From Candidatus Fermentibacterota bacterium (GTDB lineage Bacteria > JAFGKV01): a DNA stretch of 29,844 nucleotides. Every line of letters starts with the position of its first letter. Within the stretch, counting starts at the first letter, position 1. A program made the translations under genes and the position numbers. The notes under the pieces were generated by a model. The model saw only the letters and a program-made list of their open reading frames with translations, made no database searches and was not told where the DNA came from. Positions 16,466 through 24,992 of this stretch are shown piece after piece. The stretch lies in assembly GCA_016928395.1 (NCBI GenBank), contig JAFGKV010000006.1:1-29844 (forward strand), written 5' to 3'.

Positions 16466-17173
16466 GTGAATGAGATCCACCCCGCCGACGAACTGGATGT
16501 GCGGGAGATTCTGCGTGCCATCCGGGCCGAGGTCTCCGCCCCGACGCAGGAATCTGCGGAGCCATCCTCGGTGACGCACCGTGATTTGGAGATTCTGCGG
16601 TCACACCATGATGTGCGGCAGTATGATCTCTCCACGGAGCGGTCTCTTGGGCCCCTGGTGGTGGGTGCCAAGAAACTCGTCGAAGCGGTGGTGCGCCCGT
16701 ATGCAGGGCACTTCCTGGACAAGCAGGCCCATTTCAACGCAGCTCTCCAGCGGGTCGTCTCTCAGCTTCTCTCCCAATTGGAGGGCATCAACCAGCAGTT
16801 GGCGACAATCCAGAAGGACCAGCAGGCTTTGCAGCAACTGATTCGAAACGATATGGATGATCTCCGGACGAGGCTGGAGCGTCTCCGGGGAGAGATGGCA
16901 CAGCGGCACCAGAGCCTTCACACGGCCTTGCACGCGGGCCTGGAGGAGCAGGAACGGCTGTTTGCAGAGCGGGAGGCCGCCACCAGCAACGAACTGCAGG
17001 CCACCGCCATCGGGCTTCATCATGGTCTGTCGGAGGCTGTTGATCGTCTCCAGGCCAGGCTCTCCGACGTTGAGAAGAAGTCTCTTGAAAGCCAGAAGGA
17101 TATGCAGGATCGTCTCTCCAAGGAGATCGCCGCAGTCGTTGATTTCATCGAAGAAGTGCTGCCGGTGCTGTAG
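16466..17173 (+). CDS. Coiled-coil protein of the polysaccharide export locus
   Basis: 235 residues from GTG 16466 (GTG 16463 is one codon earlier), with GAGGTGAG just upstream. There is no signal peptide, so it is probably cytoplasmic. The N-terminus DELDVREILRAIRAEV is an amphipathic helix of a type often seen at the start of coiled-coil methyltransferases in glycan clusters. Residues about 55-110 (LGPLVVGAKKLVEAVVRPY ... DKQAHFN) resemble the helical block that precedes the coil in that family. From about residue 100 to 230 the sequence is an almost continuous heptad-like coil rich in Gln, Glu, Leu and Arg. No catalytic domain is present. It may be the detached front half of a family in which helix, coil and methyltransferase are one polypeptide, the methyltransferase being the next gene. 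The assignment to the locus is good; the biochemical role is inferred. Confidence 0.85.
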   Translation: MNEIHPADELDVREILRAIRAEVSAPTQESAEPSSVTHRDLEILRSHHDVRQYDLSTERSLGPLVVGAKKLVEAVVRPYAGHFLDKQAHFNAALQRVVSQLLSQLEGINQQLATIQKDQQALQQLIRNDMDDLRTRLERLRGEMAQRHQSLHTALHAGLEEQERLFAEREAATSNELQATAIGLHHGLSEAVDRLQARLSDVEKKSLESQKDMQDRLSKEIAAVVDFIEEVLPVL

Positions 17174-17200
17174 CCATGAGGCGGCGAGCCAGCTTGCCTA

Positions 17201-17206
17201 AGGAGG
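17201..17206 (+). promoter_or_regulatory. Shine-Dalgarno site fixing the methyltransferase start
   Basis: AGGAGG lies 5 bp upstream of the GTG at 17212. It favours this start over the in-frame ATG at 17176, which has no comparable site. Confidence 0.75.
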
Positions 17207-17211
17207 ACAAC

Positions 17212-18702
17212 GTGGCGCATGGGAAGGAATTGGACACGGGGGATGACCTCCAGAACGCTGAAGGCCCCTCCCCCATCACGGCCAGACTTCGGGCCATACG
17301 GGCCAGGGCCAAGGCCAGTGATGAACGTATGGACATGGTCATGCAGGCAGTCGATGAGGCAAAATCACAGCTGGAGGATCAACTGATCCGTACGCAGCGC
17401 GACCTCGATGACCGCGTGGCAACCGCGGAGACGCGAAGCCAGGAGCTTGAAACCAAGCTCCTGGAGATTCAGAGCGGTGCAACGGGTCTGCATACCCACG
17501 TAGCAGGAAGCGTAGAGTCAATGAAGGAATGGCTTCAACAGAAGATGGGGGAACTCGACCAAGAACTCTCAGGCCGGCTGGAGAGCATGGAGCGAGGCGA
17601 GCAGGAGGTGGAAGGACGTTTGAAGCGATTCGAGGACGTCGGCGAACGTCTGAAGGCCATGATCTCCGCCACCGAAACTATGGGGCCGGGCCTGAAGGAA
17701 CTACTGGGCGCGGTGGACGGGATGAAGGAGGACATAGGCGCCAGCATCGAGACGATGGCCACTGTTCGCGAGGATTTGCACGGCAGCATTGATGCCCTGA
17801 CGCAAGCCCAGGTCGATCTCGCGCGACGGCTTGCCGAGATTGAGACTGTGCAGACACAAGGCCAGGCCGATCTCTCCCGGCGTCTTGCGAGCCACGACGC
17901 CGCGTTGACCCAAACTCAGGGCGCCATCGATGCCGCGACCACGCAGGTGCGCGCCGCCCTGGATGAGGCCTTGGCGGTCTTCGATCGGCGGGCGGCCGAG
18001 GTGAGGGAGCTCACCGTGCTCTCTCCCAGCGATTTCCCCTACTTCCGCTTCGAGGATTTGCATCGCGGAAGCGCCGATGCCGTGCGGGATCTCATTCGTC
18101 CGTTCGTCCGTCATTTCGTCCGATGTCAACGCGTGGCTGATCTGGGGTGCGGCCGTGGCGAGTTCCTCGATCTCTGCACGCAGGAAGGGATCGGCGCGTA
18201 TGGAGTCGATTCCAACGAAGACATGGTACTGCACTGTCAGCGTATCGGCCTTGACGTGAAGTGCGAGGATATCGTCGAGCATCTTTCGGGGCTGAGTGCC
18301 AAGTGCATTGACGGGGTGTTTTGTTCCCAGGTCGTGGAGCATCTCCCCATGCAGAAGGTCCAGACGCTGTTGCGCGAGTGCTACCGGGCGCTCAAAGTCG
18401 GCACCCACATGGTAGTGGTCACCATAAACCCGCTCTCGTTGTTTGCCCTGGCCAACAACTTCTTCCTCGACCCTACCCACGTGCGGCCGCTCCCACCTGA
18501 GACCATGCGGTTTTTGGCAGAGGACGCCGGCTTCCGAAAGCTCACGGTGTCGTATTTCTCCCCGTTTGGGCCGGACTACAGCCTGGTTCCTGTTCGGTTC
18601 GATCCGGAGAGTGACGAGCAGCGCGCAATACGAGTGAACTTCGATAGGCTGAACCACGTGGTATTCGGCTACCAGGAGTACGCGCTCATTGGGCTCAAGT
18701 AG
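17212..18702 (+). CDS. Coiled-coil SAM-dependent methyltransferase, possible glycan chain-capping enzyme
   Basis: 496 residues from GTG 17212. The first 265 or so are a long coiled coil rich in Glu, Gln, Leu and Arg, starting with ITARLRAIRARAKA, which echoes the N-terminal helix of the preceding gene. The C-terminal class I methyltransferase domain (about 290-496) has the SAM-binding motif DLGCGRGEFL (near 310-319), the acidic GVDSNEDM that follows it, and FCSQVVEHLP (motif IV region), then DPTHVRPLPPETM, common in glycan methyltransferases. By analogy with WbdD of E. coli O9a, whose coil sets O-antigen length while its catalytic part caps the chain, this enzyme may methylate the glycan terminus that the Wzt tail then recognises. 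Here, however, the coil precedes the methyltransferase and no kinase domain is present. The methyltransferase call is firm; the capping role is inference. Confidence 0.9.
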   Translation: MAHGKELDTGDDLQNAEGPSPITARLRAIRARAKASDERMDMVMQAVDEAKSQLEDQLIRTQRDLDDRVATAETRSQELETKLLEIQSGATGLHTHVAGSVESMKEWLQQKMGELDQELSGRLESMERGEQEVEGRLKRFEDVGERLKAMISATETMGPGLKELLGAVDGMKEDIGASIETMATVREDLHGSIDALTQAQVDLARRLAEIETVQTQGQADLSRRLASHDAALTQTQGAIDAATTQVRAALDEALAVFDRRAAEVRELTVLSPSDFPYFRFEDLHRGSADAVRDLIRPFVRHFVRCQRVADLGCGRGEFLDLCTQEGIGAYGVDSNEDMVLHCQRIGLDVKCEDIVEHLSGLSAKCIDGVFCSQVVEHLPMQKVQTLLRECYRALKVGTHMVVVTINPLSLFALANNFFLDPTHVRPLPPETMRFLAEDAGFRKLTVSYFSPFGPDYSLVPVRFDPESDEQRAIRVNFDRLNHVVFGYQEYALIGLK

Positions 18703-20779
18703 GCTGACCGTAGTGGCCCCCCCACGGGGCGTCAATCGCGGCTACTGGTCATCTTTTACGGCCGCGATGCTGCCCAGGCTGCAACGCTTCTGGGAAGTGG
18801 TGATACAAAGCACGCCGACTTCCAGCGGCTTTGGGCCAGCCCACGGCAGTGACCCGGTGGTCGGTATCGGTCCATCCTGCGAGAGCACCCCTCCTCCCGG
18901 CCGTCTTGTGTGGATCCCCCGAATCGGCGAGCCTGTGAACCGCTCCCACCCCTGGTCCACCGCGGACCTGATATTACTGCCGCTGGGTGTCGGCCCGGTG
19001 GACGCCACGCTCCCCGTGACGCATTTGGGGTCAGGCCTGCCTGAGCGGGGCCAAGGCCATGAGGTTGATGCCTCCGCCGCACCGGTAGCCACAGTGATCT
19101 GGCCGGAGGAAGAGCACGGTCTCCCCATGTTTCTCCAGACCCTAGCCCGTGGGAGCATTCCTATTGTGCCCGCCAGGGATGCTTTGCTGGCCTATCTCTG
19201 CGAGCGAGGAGCCATGGGGTTACCCTGTCGCGACGAGGCGGAGGCGCGTTCTGCGGTGGGCTACCTATCGGCCAACCCCCTTCTCGCCGCCCGCATGCGG
19301 GAGGCAGGTCGTCGCTTTGCCCGGAGGTACTTGTCGTGGAGCCGGGTCTTCCAGCGTCTTCACGCAGGGCTTCGCGCACTTGGCGAGGCGTCGTCTTCCG
19401 CCCATGTCATCGTTCTGAACTGGAACGGGAAAGTCCTGCTGCCGGACTGTCTTGAAGCCCTTCGTGACCAGTATTACCCCCGCATGGTGCCGGTCATGGT
19501 GGACAATGGCAGCCGCGATGGCAGCTCCCGCTTCATCAGGGATGTCTTTCCCGAATGCAGGGTGCTTGAGAACCGAACCAACCTGGGGTTTGCCGAGGGC
19601 AACAATGTAGGTATCCGGGCCGCCATGGCTGAAGGGGCGGACTACATCGTGCTTCTGAACAACGATACCAGAGTCGCCCGCGGATGGCTTCGCGCTCTCA
19701 TCAGGCACGCGGATGAGGACCACTCCATCGGTGCGGCGGGATCGAGGATGCTCTTCTTCGATCGGCCACGCACCGTGAATAGTGCAGGCGGTGCCATGAA
19801 TCAGGCTCTGTACGGGTGGGATAGGGGAGTATTCGAGCGTGATGGGAAACGATGGCGGCAAGGGCGTGACTGCCTCGCCGTCACCGGAGGCTCAATGCTT
19901 CTCCGTGTCGAAGCCTTGCGCCGTGCCGGCCTCTTCGACAAGGCTTACTTCGCCTACTACGAAGACAATGACCTCTGCCACCGTATCAGGCTTGCCGGAT
20001 GGCGGGTCGTCTATGTTCCCGATAGCGCAGTGTTCCACAAACTATCCGCAACCTCAGGGCCTGTCTCTGAGTGGAAGACATTCCTGCTGGAGCGTTCCCG
20101 CTATCGATACATCCTGAAGAACGTACCGATGCGTTATCTGGCCCGGCATGGCAATGAGCTTCTGGCCCAAGAGTGGTCTGAACTCAGATCGTGGTGGCGA
20201 GCCCGGGAGTATCGCAGAATCCTCACGCAGATTCGAGCAGCGTGGGGGGCAGGATCAAGGCTTCCGGACGTCCTTCTCTGGCGTCTCCTGCGCAGGTCAG
20301 GTCGAGAGACAGGGTGGACTACGATGCTCATCAAGGGGTTCTCACGACCCGGGTTCCCCGGCGTGGTGGACGAGTTCGTGGATCTCTACCGCGGCATGAC
20401 ACCAGAGGGCCGTATCATCACCACATGCGTCTGCCAGCCCCTGCGGGGAGATTGGTCTCCCGTGCAGCCGACATTCCCGAAGCTCAGGCTCTTGCAGGGA
20501 TGCGGCACCGTCAGCATGACCAACCATCGCATAGTCGAAGGTTACCTCCAGATCCACCTCTTCCTCTACCCGGAACATGCGCCCGCGGAACTTGAAGTTT
20601 CGTGCCGGCCAGGGCACGATAGCGGCGTGGCCATTGCCACTCCGGGTTGGCACACCTTGGCAATCCCTGTCTGTGATGTCCCGCCCCGGGCGGTCGTACG
20701 ACTGGTTGCCAACCGCTCCGTAGGAATCAATGAGGTAAGCCTGCTGCCTGCGGACAGCCCACTTCTTCGCGCCTCCTGA
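18689..20779 (+). CDS. Fusion glycosyltransferase: degenerate GT-B half plus GT2 domain
   Basis: 696 residues from TTG 18689, overlapping the previous gene by 14 bp. A GTG at 18713 is possible, but that start would remove the first beta strand (LTVVAPP), so I prefer TTG. Residues 1-230 resemble a shortened GT4-type fold: an N-terminal strand with GVNRGYW, and a C-terminal part with HGLPMFLQTLARGSIPIVPA and a closing helix like other GT4 proteins. The canonical GT4 E-x7-E motif is not clear. From about residue 238 there is a full GT2 domain of the rhamnosyltransferase type: VIVLNWNG, VDNGSRDGS, LGFAEGNN, the metal-binding LLNNDT, GGSMLLR, and YYEDNDLCHR near its end. A beta-rich extension closes the protein (about 590-696). 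It likely adds sugars to the growing glycan at the cytoplasmic membrane; donor and acceptor are not predictable. Confidence 0.88.
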   Translation: MGSSRLTVVAPPRGVNRGYWSSFTAAMLPRLQRFWEVVIQSTPTSSGFGPAHGSDPVVGIGPSCESTPPPGRLVWIPRIGEPVNRSHPWSTADLILLPLGVGPVDATLPVTHLGSGLPERGQGHEVDASAAPVATVIWPEEEHGLPMFLQTLARGSIPIVPARDALLAYLCERGAMGLPCRDEAEARSAVGYLSANPLLAARMREAGRRFARRYLSWSRVFQRLHAGLRALGEASSSAHVIVLNWNGKVLLPDCLEALRDQYYPRMVPVMVDNGSRDGSSRFIRDVFPECRVLENRTNLGFAEGNNVGIRAAMAEGADYIVLLNNDTRVARGWLRALIRHADEDHSIGAAGSRMLFFDRPRTVNSAGGAMNQALYGWDRGVFERDGKRWRQGRDCLAVTGGSMLLRVEALRRAGLFDKAYFAYYEDNDLCHRIRLAGWRVVYVPDSAVFHKLSATSGPVSEWKTFLLERSRYRYILKNVPMRYLARHGNELLAQEWSELRSWWRAREYRRILTQIRAAWGAGSRLPDVLLWRLLRRSGRETGWTTMLIKGFSRPGFPGVVDEFVDLYRGMTPEGRIITTCVCQPLRGDWSPVQPTFPKLRLLQGCGTVSMTNHRIVEGYLQIHLFLYPEHAPAELEVSCRPGHDSGVAIATPGWHTLAIPVCDVPPRAVVRLVANRSVGINEVSLLPADSPLLRAS

Positions 20780-20782
20780 AGC

Positions 20783-22024
20783 ATGCGGTTCCTCATTGTG
20801 ACGCCGCTGTACTGGCCGGACAGCTCAGGCGCGACTAGGCTGCTGCAAGGGTATGCAGAGGGGCTTGCGGCCAAAGGGCATACTGTCGAGGTGTGGACCA
20901 CTGAAGCCGCGGAGAACAGGGCGCTGTACTTTGCTTCGGCGGCGCGGGTCTCCGTACGACAGACTATGCACGGGGGGGTGGGCATCCGGCGCTTCCGTTT
21001 GTGGCATCCAGCACACAAGGCGCAGTCCTTTGGCAAGGCGTTCCGGCTGCCGATGCCCGGGTCGGGGTATGCCTTCGACGAGCCCCATGTAACCTCGCTG
21101 GGTCTGCTCCGGGCCGCCTTCCTCTGGCGCGGCCGGTTCGACATGGTGCTGGCCGGCTATCTTCCGTTTACTGCTTTCATCTACGCGGGTTCCCTCGTAG
21201 CCAAGCGCCATGGGATTCCTCTGGCAGTCCTGCCGCTTCTCCATCTGGGAGAGCCCAGCGATCACACCCTGCTGGCCTCGTTCGGCCGGCCGTTGCAACG
21301 GAGGGTTCTCCACATGGCAGACATCCTGCTGGCCAATACCGACGTCGAGGTCGCCGCCCTTCGACAATGGGGAATAGAGCCTCGGCGGGTCGCTGTCGTT
21401 GGCGCCGGGATCGATCCCTCTACCCTGCAGGACGGCGTTGCCCACCGCTTCCGGAGGCAGTACGGGCTTCGGCACCCCATAGTGTTTCAGGTCTCGACCC
21501 AAACCCACGACAAAGGCTCTCATCATCTGGTGGAGGCAATGAAGCAGGTGTGGGCCACCGGGACGGAGGCACACCTGATCTTGGTTGGCCGCGTCCTCCC
21601 TGATTTCGATGAGTATTTCTCCCAACAGCCCAGGGAAGTCCTGGAGCGTGTAGTGTGCACGGGCCATCTGGGCGAACAGGCCAAGGCTGATTTGCTGGCC
21701 GCAGGAGACGTGATGGTCATGCTTTCCCGGGCGGAGAGTTTTGGCATCTCCTATCTGGAGGCCTGGTGGTACGGCAAGCCCGTCGTGGGCAGCTATGCTG
21801 GCTCGCTTCCCGCACTGATCTGGGATGGTGTTGATGGGTTCCTTGTCCCGTTTGCGGATGTGCACATGCTGGCGGAGACTCTGGTGAGATTGCTCACCCG
21901 GCCCGACTTGCGCGTCCACATGGGTGAGGCGGGCAGATCCAAGGCGCGTTCGTCGTTCTTGTGGCCCCAGCGGTTGGACCGTCTGGAGCGTGCGCTCTAT
22001 ACCGTGGACGGTAGGAAACGATGA
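20783..22024 (+). CDS. GT4 family glycosyltransferase
   Basis: 413 residues, typical size for GT-B retaining glycosyltransferases of family 4. The N-terminal Rossmann half starts LIVTPLYWPDSSGATRL, the acceptor-side motif. The C-terminal half contains FQVSTQTHDKG at the linker strand, then the nucleotide-sugar motif with E-x7-E in ESFGISYLEAWWYGKPVV. The ATG at 20783 is three bases after the upstream stop, and the gene overlaps the next by 4 bp (ATGA). It presumably adds a sugar to the lipid-linked glycan; the linkage cannot be predicted from sequence. Confidence 0.93.
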   Translation: MRFLIVTPLYWPDSSGATRLLQGYAEGLAAKGHTVEVWTTEAAENRALYFASAARVSVRQTMHGGVGIRRFRLWHPAHKAQSFGKAFRLPMPGSGYAFDEPHVTSLGLLRAAFLWRGRFDMVLAGYLPFTAFIYAGSLVAKRHGIPLAVLPLLHLGEPSDHTLLASFGRPLQRRVLHMADILLANTDVEVAALRQWGIEPRRVAVVGAGIDPSTLQDGVAHRFRRQYGLRHPIVFQVSTQTHDKGSHHLVEAMKQVWATGTEAHLILVGRVLPDFDEYFSQQPREVLERVVCTGHLGEQAKADLLAAGDVMVMLSRAESFGISYLEAWWYGKPVVGSYAGSLPALIWDGVDGFLVPFADVHMLAETLVRLLTRPDLRVHMGEAGRSKARSSFLWPQRLDRLERALYTVDGRKR

Positions 22025-23166
22025 TCCACAGGATAGGCATCGATATTTCCAGAACCCTGGGCCAGCCCGGAGGAGTCGGTTTGTTTGCGGATAGATTTGT
22101 CCGTGCTCTGGTGCGAGTGGACACGACGAATCGGTACACCCTGTATCCGTTCTTCTGGTTCTGCCATCCTCCAGACTATCGCCAGGCCTTCAAGCCAAAG
22201 ACCAGAAACTTCCGGCTGCATGACCAGAATCGAAGCTTCGAGACTCTCAGGCGGCGGTGGTCCGGAGAGGATCTGCCGCCGCGAGAGCTCCTCGGGCCCG
22301 TCGAGCTTCTTCATTCACCGGGATACACAGCTCCCTATGTGCCCGGAATCAGGCTGTGCGTGACCATCCATGACATGAGTTTCCTGACCCATCCCCATTT
22401 CCACACGGAGGAGAATCGGAAGTTCTGTATGGTACAGTCTCTTCGTGCGGCACGGCTCGCCGACGCGATTCTCTGTGACTCACAATCCACGGCAGATGAT
22501 GTGCGAAGGTACTTGCACGTTCCATTAGACCGGCTCTTCGTCATTCCCGGTGCGGCGGGTCCGGAGTTCCGGAGGCTCGAAGACTCACAGGCGATCGCCT
22601 TGACCCTGCTTCGACTCGGGATCACTGAGAACTTTCTGCTCTTTGTGGGATCCGTCGAACCGAGGAAGAACCTTTCCGCGCTTATCGAGGCCTTTGCACG
22701 GCTGAAGCTGGGCTCCCAAAGGCCTGAATGGCTGGTCATAGCCGGCGGGACAGGGTGGAAGAATGAACAGATCTACGAACGGGTTCGCGAACTCAAACTG
22801 GAGCACGCTGTACGGTTTCTCGGCTACCTACCCGTCGAAGACCTGGTGGTACTCTATAATGCCTGCCGGGCCTTCGTCTATCCCTCACTCTACGAGGGCT
22901 TCGGTTTGCCGGTGCTCGAAGCAATGTCATGCGGGGCGCCGGTGGTGAGTTCGGGGGTCTCGTCACTGCCCGAAGTGGCCGGCGATGCCGCGCTTCTCAT
23001 CGATCCCCACGATGGTGACGCTTTGGTGGAAGCAATGGAAGCGGTACTTGACGACGCGGGACTCCGGGCCACTTTGCGAGCGAAGGGGGTGGAGCAGGCG
23101 TCGCGGTTCTCCTGGGAACAGACGGCCCGGCTTACCGTGGAGGTGTACCAGAGATTTCTTTCGTAG
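22021..23166 (+). CDS. GT4 family glycosyltransferase (mannosyltransferase-like)
   Basis: 381 residues. It begins IGIDISRTLGQPGGVGLFAD, the GGVG glycine-rich acceptor loop common in GT4 enzymes of O-antigen clusters. Other family marks are VTIHDMSFL, DSQSTADDV, LFVGSVEPRKNLSALIEAF at the start of the second half, and the E-x7-E motif EGFGLPVLEAMSCGAPVV near residue 292. It resembles mannosyl- or rhamnosyltransferases such as WbdB/MtfB. Its ATG overlaps the previous stop, so the two GT4 genes are translationally coupled. The family is certain and the sugar is not. Confidence 0.94.
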   Translation: MIHRIGIDISRTLGQPGGVGLFADRFVRALVRVDTTNRYTLYPFFWFCHPPDYRQAFKPKTRNFRLHDQNRSFETLRRRWSGEDLPPRELLGPVELLHSPGYTAPYVPGIRLCVTIHDMSFLTHPHFHTEENRKFCMVQSLRAARLADAILCDSQSTADDVRRYLHVPLDRLFVIPGAAGPEFRRLEDSQAIALTLLRLGITENFLLFVGSVEPRKNLSALIEAFARLKLGSQRPEWLVIAGGTGWKNEQIYERVRELKLEHAVRFLGYLPVEDLVVLYNACRAFVYPSLYEGFGLPVLEAMSCGAPVVSSGVSSLPEVAGDAALLIDPHDGDALVEAMEAVLDDAGLRATLRAKGVEQASRFSWEQTARLTVEVYQRFLS

Positions 23167-23192
23167 GAGTGTGTGTGACCTGCGGAAGATAG

Positions 23193-23200
23193 AAGGAGGT
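23193..23200 (+). promoter_or_regulatory. Strong Shine-Dalgarno site
   Basis: AAGGAGGT matches the anti-Shine-Dalgarno tail over 8 bases, 5 bp before GTG 23206. It is the strongest such site I saw in the operon and suggests the small protein is made in larger amounts than its neighbours. Confidence 0.8.
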
Positions 23201-23205
23201 TTTCC

Positions 23206-23691
23206 GTGAGATCGAGAATCATGCGCATTGTTTCTGCGGCTCTGCTGACGGGGCTTCATTGCAGCACCAGCGAGCCGTCGGCGCACTGCGTTGCTGATCC
23301 CGGCCTGGACAATCGGCTGAGCTGGGAAGCACAGCACGCGAGCATCGCCGAAGGCACCGCCATCCTGAAGAGCCCGGATGGCATCGAGGTCGCTCAGGTA
23401 CGGCAGAAGCTCGAGACCCTCAAGCCTCATACGAACTACAATCTCTCCGTGAGGGTTCGGGCATTGCATACCCCGAGCGCACAACTGAGCCTCGACCTGT
23501 TCCTTGATGAAGGCTATGACAGCCCCGACCAGGAGCTGCTGGTTCTTCCCGATGCCATCGACGCCACCTTTCGGACTTTTCATCGAACGATAGGCACCAA
23601 TGCCTTTCCCGAGCAGCCCTATCTGAGAGTGTTCACGTTCAGCACCGTACCTGTCGAGGTCGATGAGATAGGGCTGGTCGAAACGAAGTGA
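23206..23691 (+). CDS. Small secreted protein with carbohydrate-binding-like beta-sandwich
   Basis: 161 residues from GTG 23206. The N-terminus MRSRIMRIVSAALLTGLHC is a signal sequence. The Cys at residue 19 could be lipidated, but the preceding residues (GLH) do not fit the lipobox, so this is undecided. The mature part reads like a CBM4/9-type jelly roll: W followed by a Gly-containing strand, the Q-x-L-x-x-L motif (RQKLETLKPHTNY), a 'LSVRVRA' strand, and a final strand VEVDEIGLVE, the usual last strand of that fold. It follows the GT4 gene by 39 bp inside the same operon. It may bind the exported glycan at the cell surface. The fold is only suggested by pattern, and I see no catalytic residues. 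Confidence 0.75.
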   Translation: MRSRIMRIVSAALLTGLHCSTSEPSAHCVADPGLDNRLSWEAQHASIAEGTAILKSPDGIEVAQVRQKLETLKPHTNYNLSVRVRALHTPSAQLSLDLFLDEGYDSPDQELLVLPDAIDATFRTFHRTIGTNAFPEQPYLRVFTFSTVPVEVDEIGLVETK

Positions 23692-23771
23692 TGAGTCCTC
23701 CAGTGTCATCCCCGGTCCGTCAGGTTTGATTCCGGCATACAGCGCATGGGGCCCGCGCGGAGCCTGACCCA

Positions 23772-24992
23772 GTGAACCGAACGGCGCGGGTGGTGCTGGT
23801 GCTGGCGGCTGCGGCGCCACTTGTGATGTCACGTGTGGTTCCGGTCGTGCGCTATGGCGACGCCAGCGACTATGTGATGATGGCGATGAGCATCGCCCGC
23901 GACGGTGATTTGCGGTATGACGACGGCGACCTCCAGCGGATCTTGGCGGACCGGCCGCCGGCGACGGACTACCCCGCAGGCATGTTTCTTGTCCGCGATC
24001 GAGTCGGCGGGCTTCACATCGGCGGCCACAGTTTCTACTACCCCTTGATTGCCACACCATTCTACATGGCCTTTGGCTTTCGTGGGTTCGCCCTGCTCAA
24101 CGCGCTCTTGCTGGGGGTTTCCTGCTTTCTTGTGAGCAGGCATTTTCAGCGTACAGGGTATTGGGGATCCGTCGTGTGGGCGGCCGCGGGGATACTCTGC
24201 TCGGCCAGCGCGACCTATACCATCTGGCCGACTTCAGAGGTGTGGCTTCTGTTTCTGAGCCTGGCGTTTCTGAGTGCGTATCAAAGCCATCGTATCGCCG
24301 TGGCGGGTTCTCTTCTCGGGCTTGCCGCCGCAAGCCAAGCGCCCATGGGTCTGTGGGTAGTGCTCCCCGTGGCAGATTGGATTCGAGGCCGTCTCGGTCT
24401 TCGTGACCTGGTTCGCCTCGGGGTGCTGGCACTGACGCTGGCGGCACCACAGGTGATCCACTACGCCCTCGTCTCGGGTCGCGCACACATTGCATGGTTG
24501 GACCTGCGTACCTCAAGTCGCTTTCTTTATTACCCGGTGGCATTTCCTGGTCAGGCCCATTTCGACCGGGCCGCGCACGCAGTGGCCTTCTCTGGTTTCT
24601 CCCGCCTGGAGCATTTCCATCCGGGCGATATCGTCCGGGCTCTGGTATCGCCCAGACTGGGGCTGCTGTGGTTCTATCCCCTTTCGGCACTGGCAGTACT
24701 GCGTATGTGGCGAGAGCGCCAGGGCGGACTTGCGGCAGGGGCGGCCCTGGTGGTGCTGGCGGCCTTCTGCACCGCCGGGCAACTCACCAGCCATCAAGTT
24801 GGGCTCCGTTACCTCAACCCTGTATACCCTGCCTTGCTGGTGGGATTTCGTTCCTTTCGGTGGGATCGAGTGGAGCGGGCGCTTCTGGTGATCGGAGTGC
24901 TCCTTGGCCTGAGCTTCCTCTTCTTTCCCCGGGCCAACTCCAGCGAACTCATCACACACAAGGCTGTGCCTACCACCGTGCTCTATCGGTGA
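23772..24992 (+). CDS. Multispanning membrane protein, GT-C-like glycosyltransferase
   Basis: 406 residues from GTG 23772 (GGAG at 23759-23762, 9 bp upstream). It starts with a signal-anchor helix, then a first large periplasmic loop beginning VRYGDASDYVMMAMSIARDGDL. The acidic residues after the first helix correspond to the catalytic Asp/Glu of GT-C enzymes (GT39/ArnT/PMT type), which use polyprenyl-phosphate sugars on the outer face of the membrane. I count about 8-10 membrane helices to the end. A short basic segment (RMWRERQGG) lies between helices near residue 315. It is the last gene of the plus-strand block and follows the CBM-like gene by 80 bp. It could modify the exported glycan or a lipid, but no specific substrate is indicated. 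Confidence 0.82.
   Translation: MNRTARVVLVLAAAAPLVMSRVVPVVRYGDASDYVMMAMSIARDGDLRYDDGDLQRILADRPPATDYPAGMFLVRDRVGGLHIGGHSFYYPLIATPFYMAFGFRGFALLNALLLGVSCFLVSRHFQRTGYWGSVVWAAAGILCSASATYTIWPTSEVWLLFLSLAFLSAYQSHRIAVAGSLLGLAAASQAPMGLWVVLPVADWIRGRLGLRDLVRLGVLALTLAAPQVIHYALVSGRAHIAWLDLRTSSRFLYYPVAFPGQAHFDRAAHAVAFSGFSRLEHFHPGDIVRALVSPRLGLLWFYPLSALAVLRMWRERQGGLAAGAALVVLAAFCTAGQLTSHQVGLRYLNPVYPALLVGFRSFRWDRVERALLVIGVLLGLSFLFFPRANSSELITHKAVPTTVLYR

Noticed and set aside
20825-21919. Antisense open frame of 364 codons opposite a GT4 gene
   Set aside because: The plus strand shows unmistakable GT4 motifs. The antisense translation has none.
23206-23265. Lipoprotein call for the CBM-like protein
   Set aside because: The residues before Cys19 (GLH) do not fit the lipobox, so the export form is left open.
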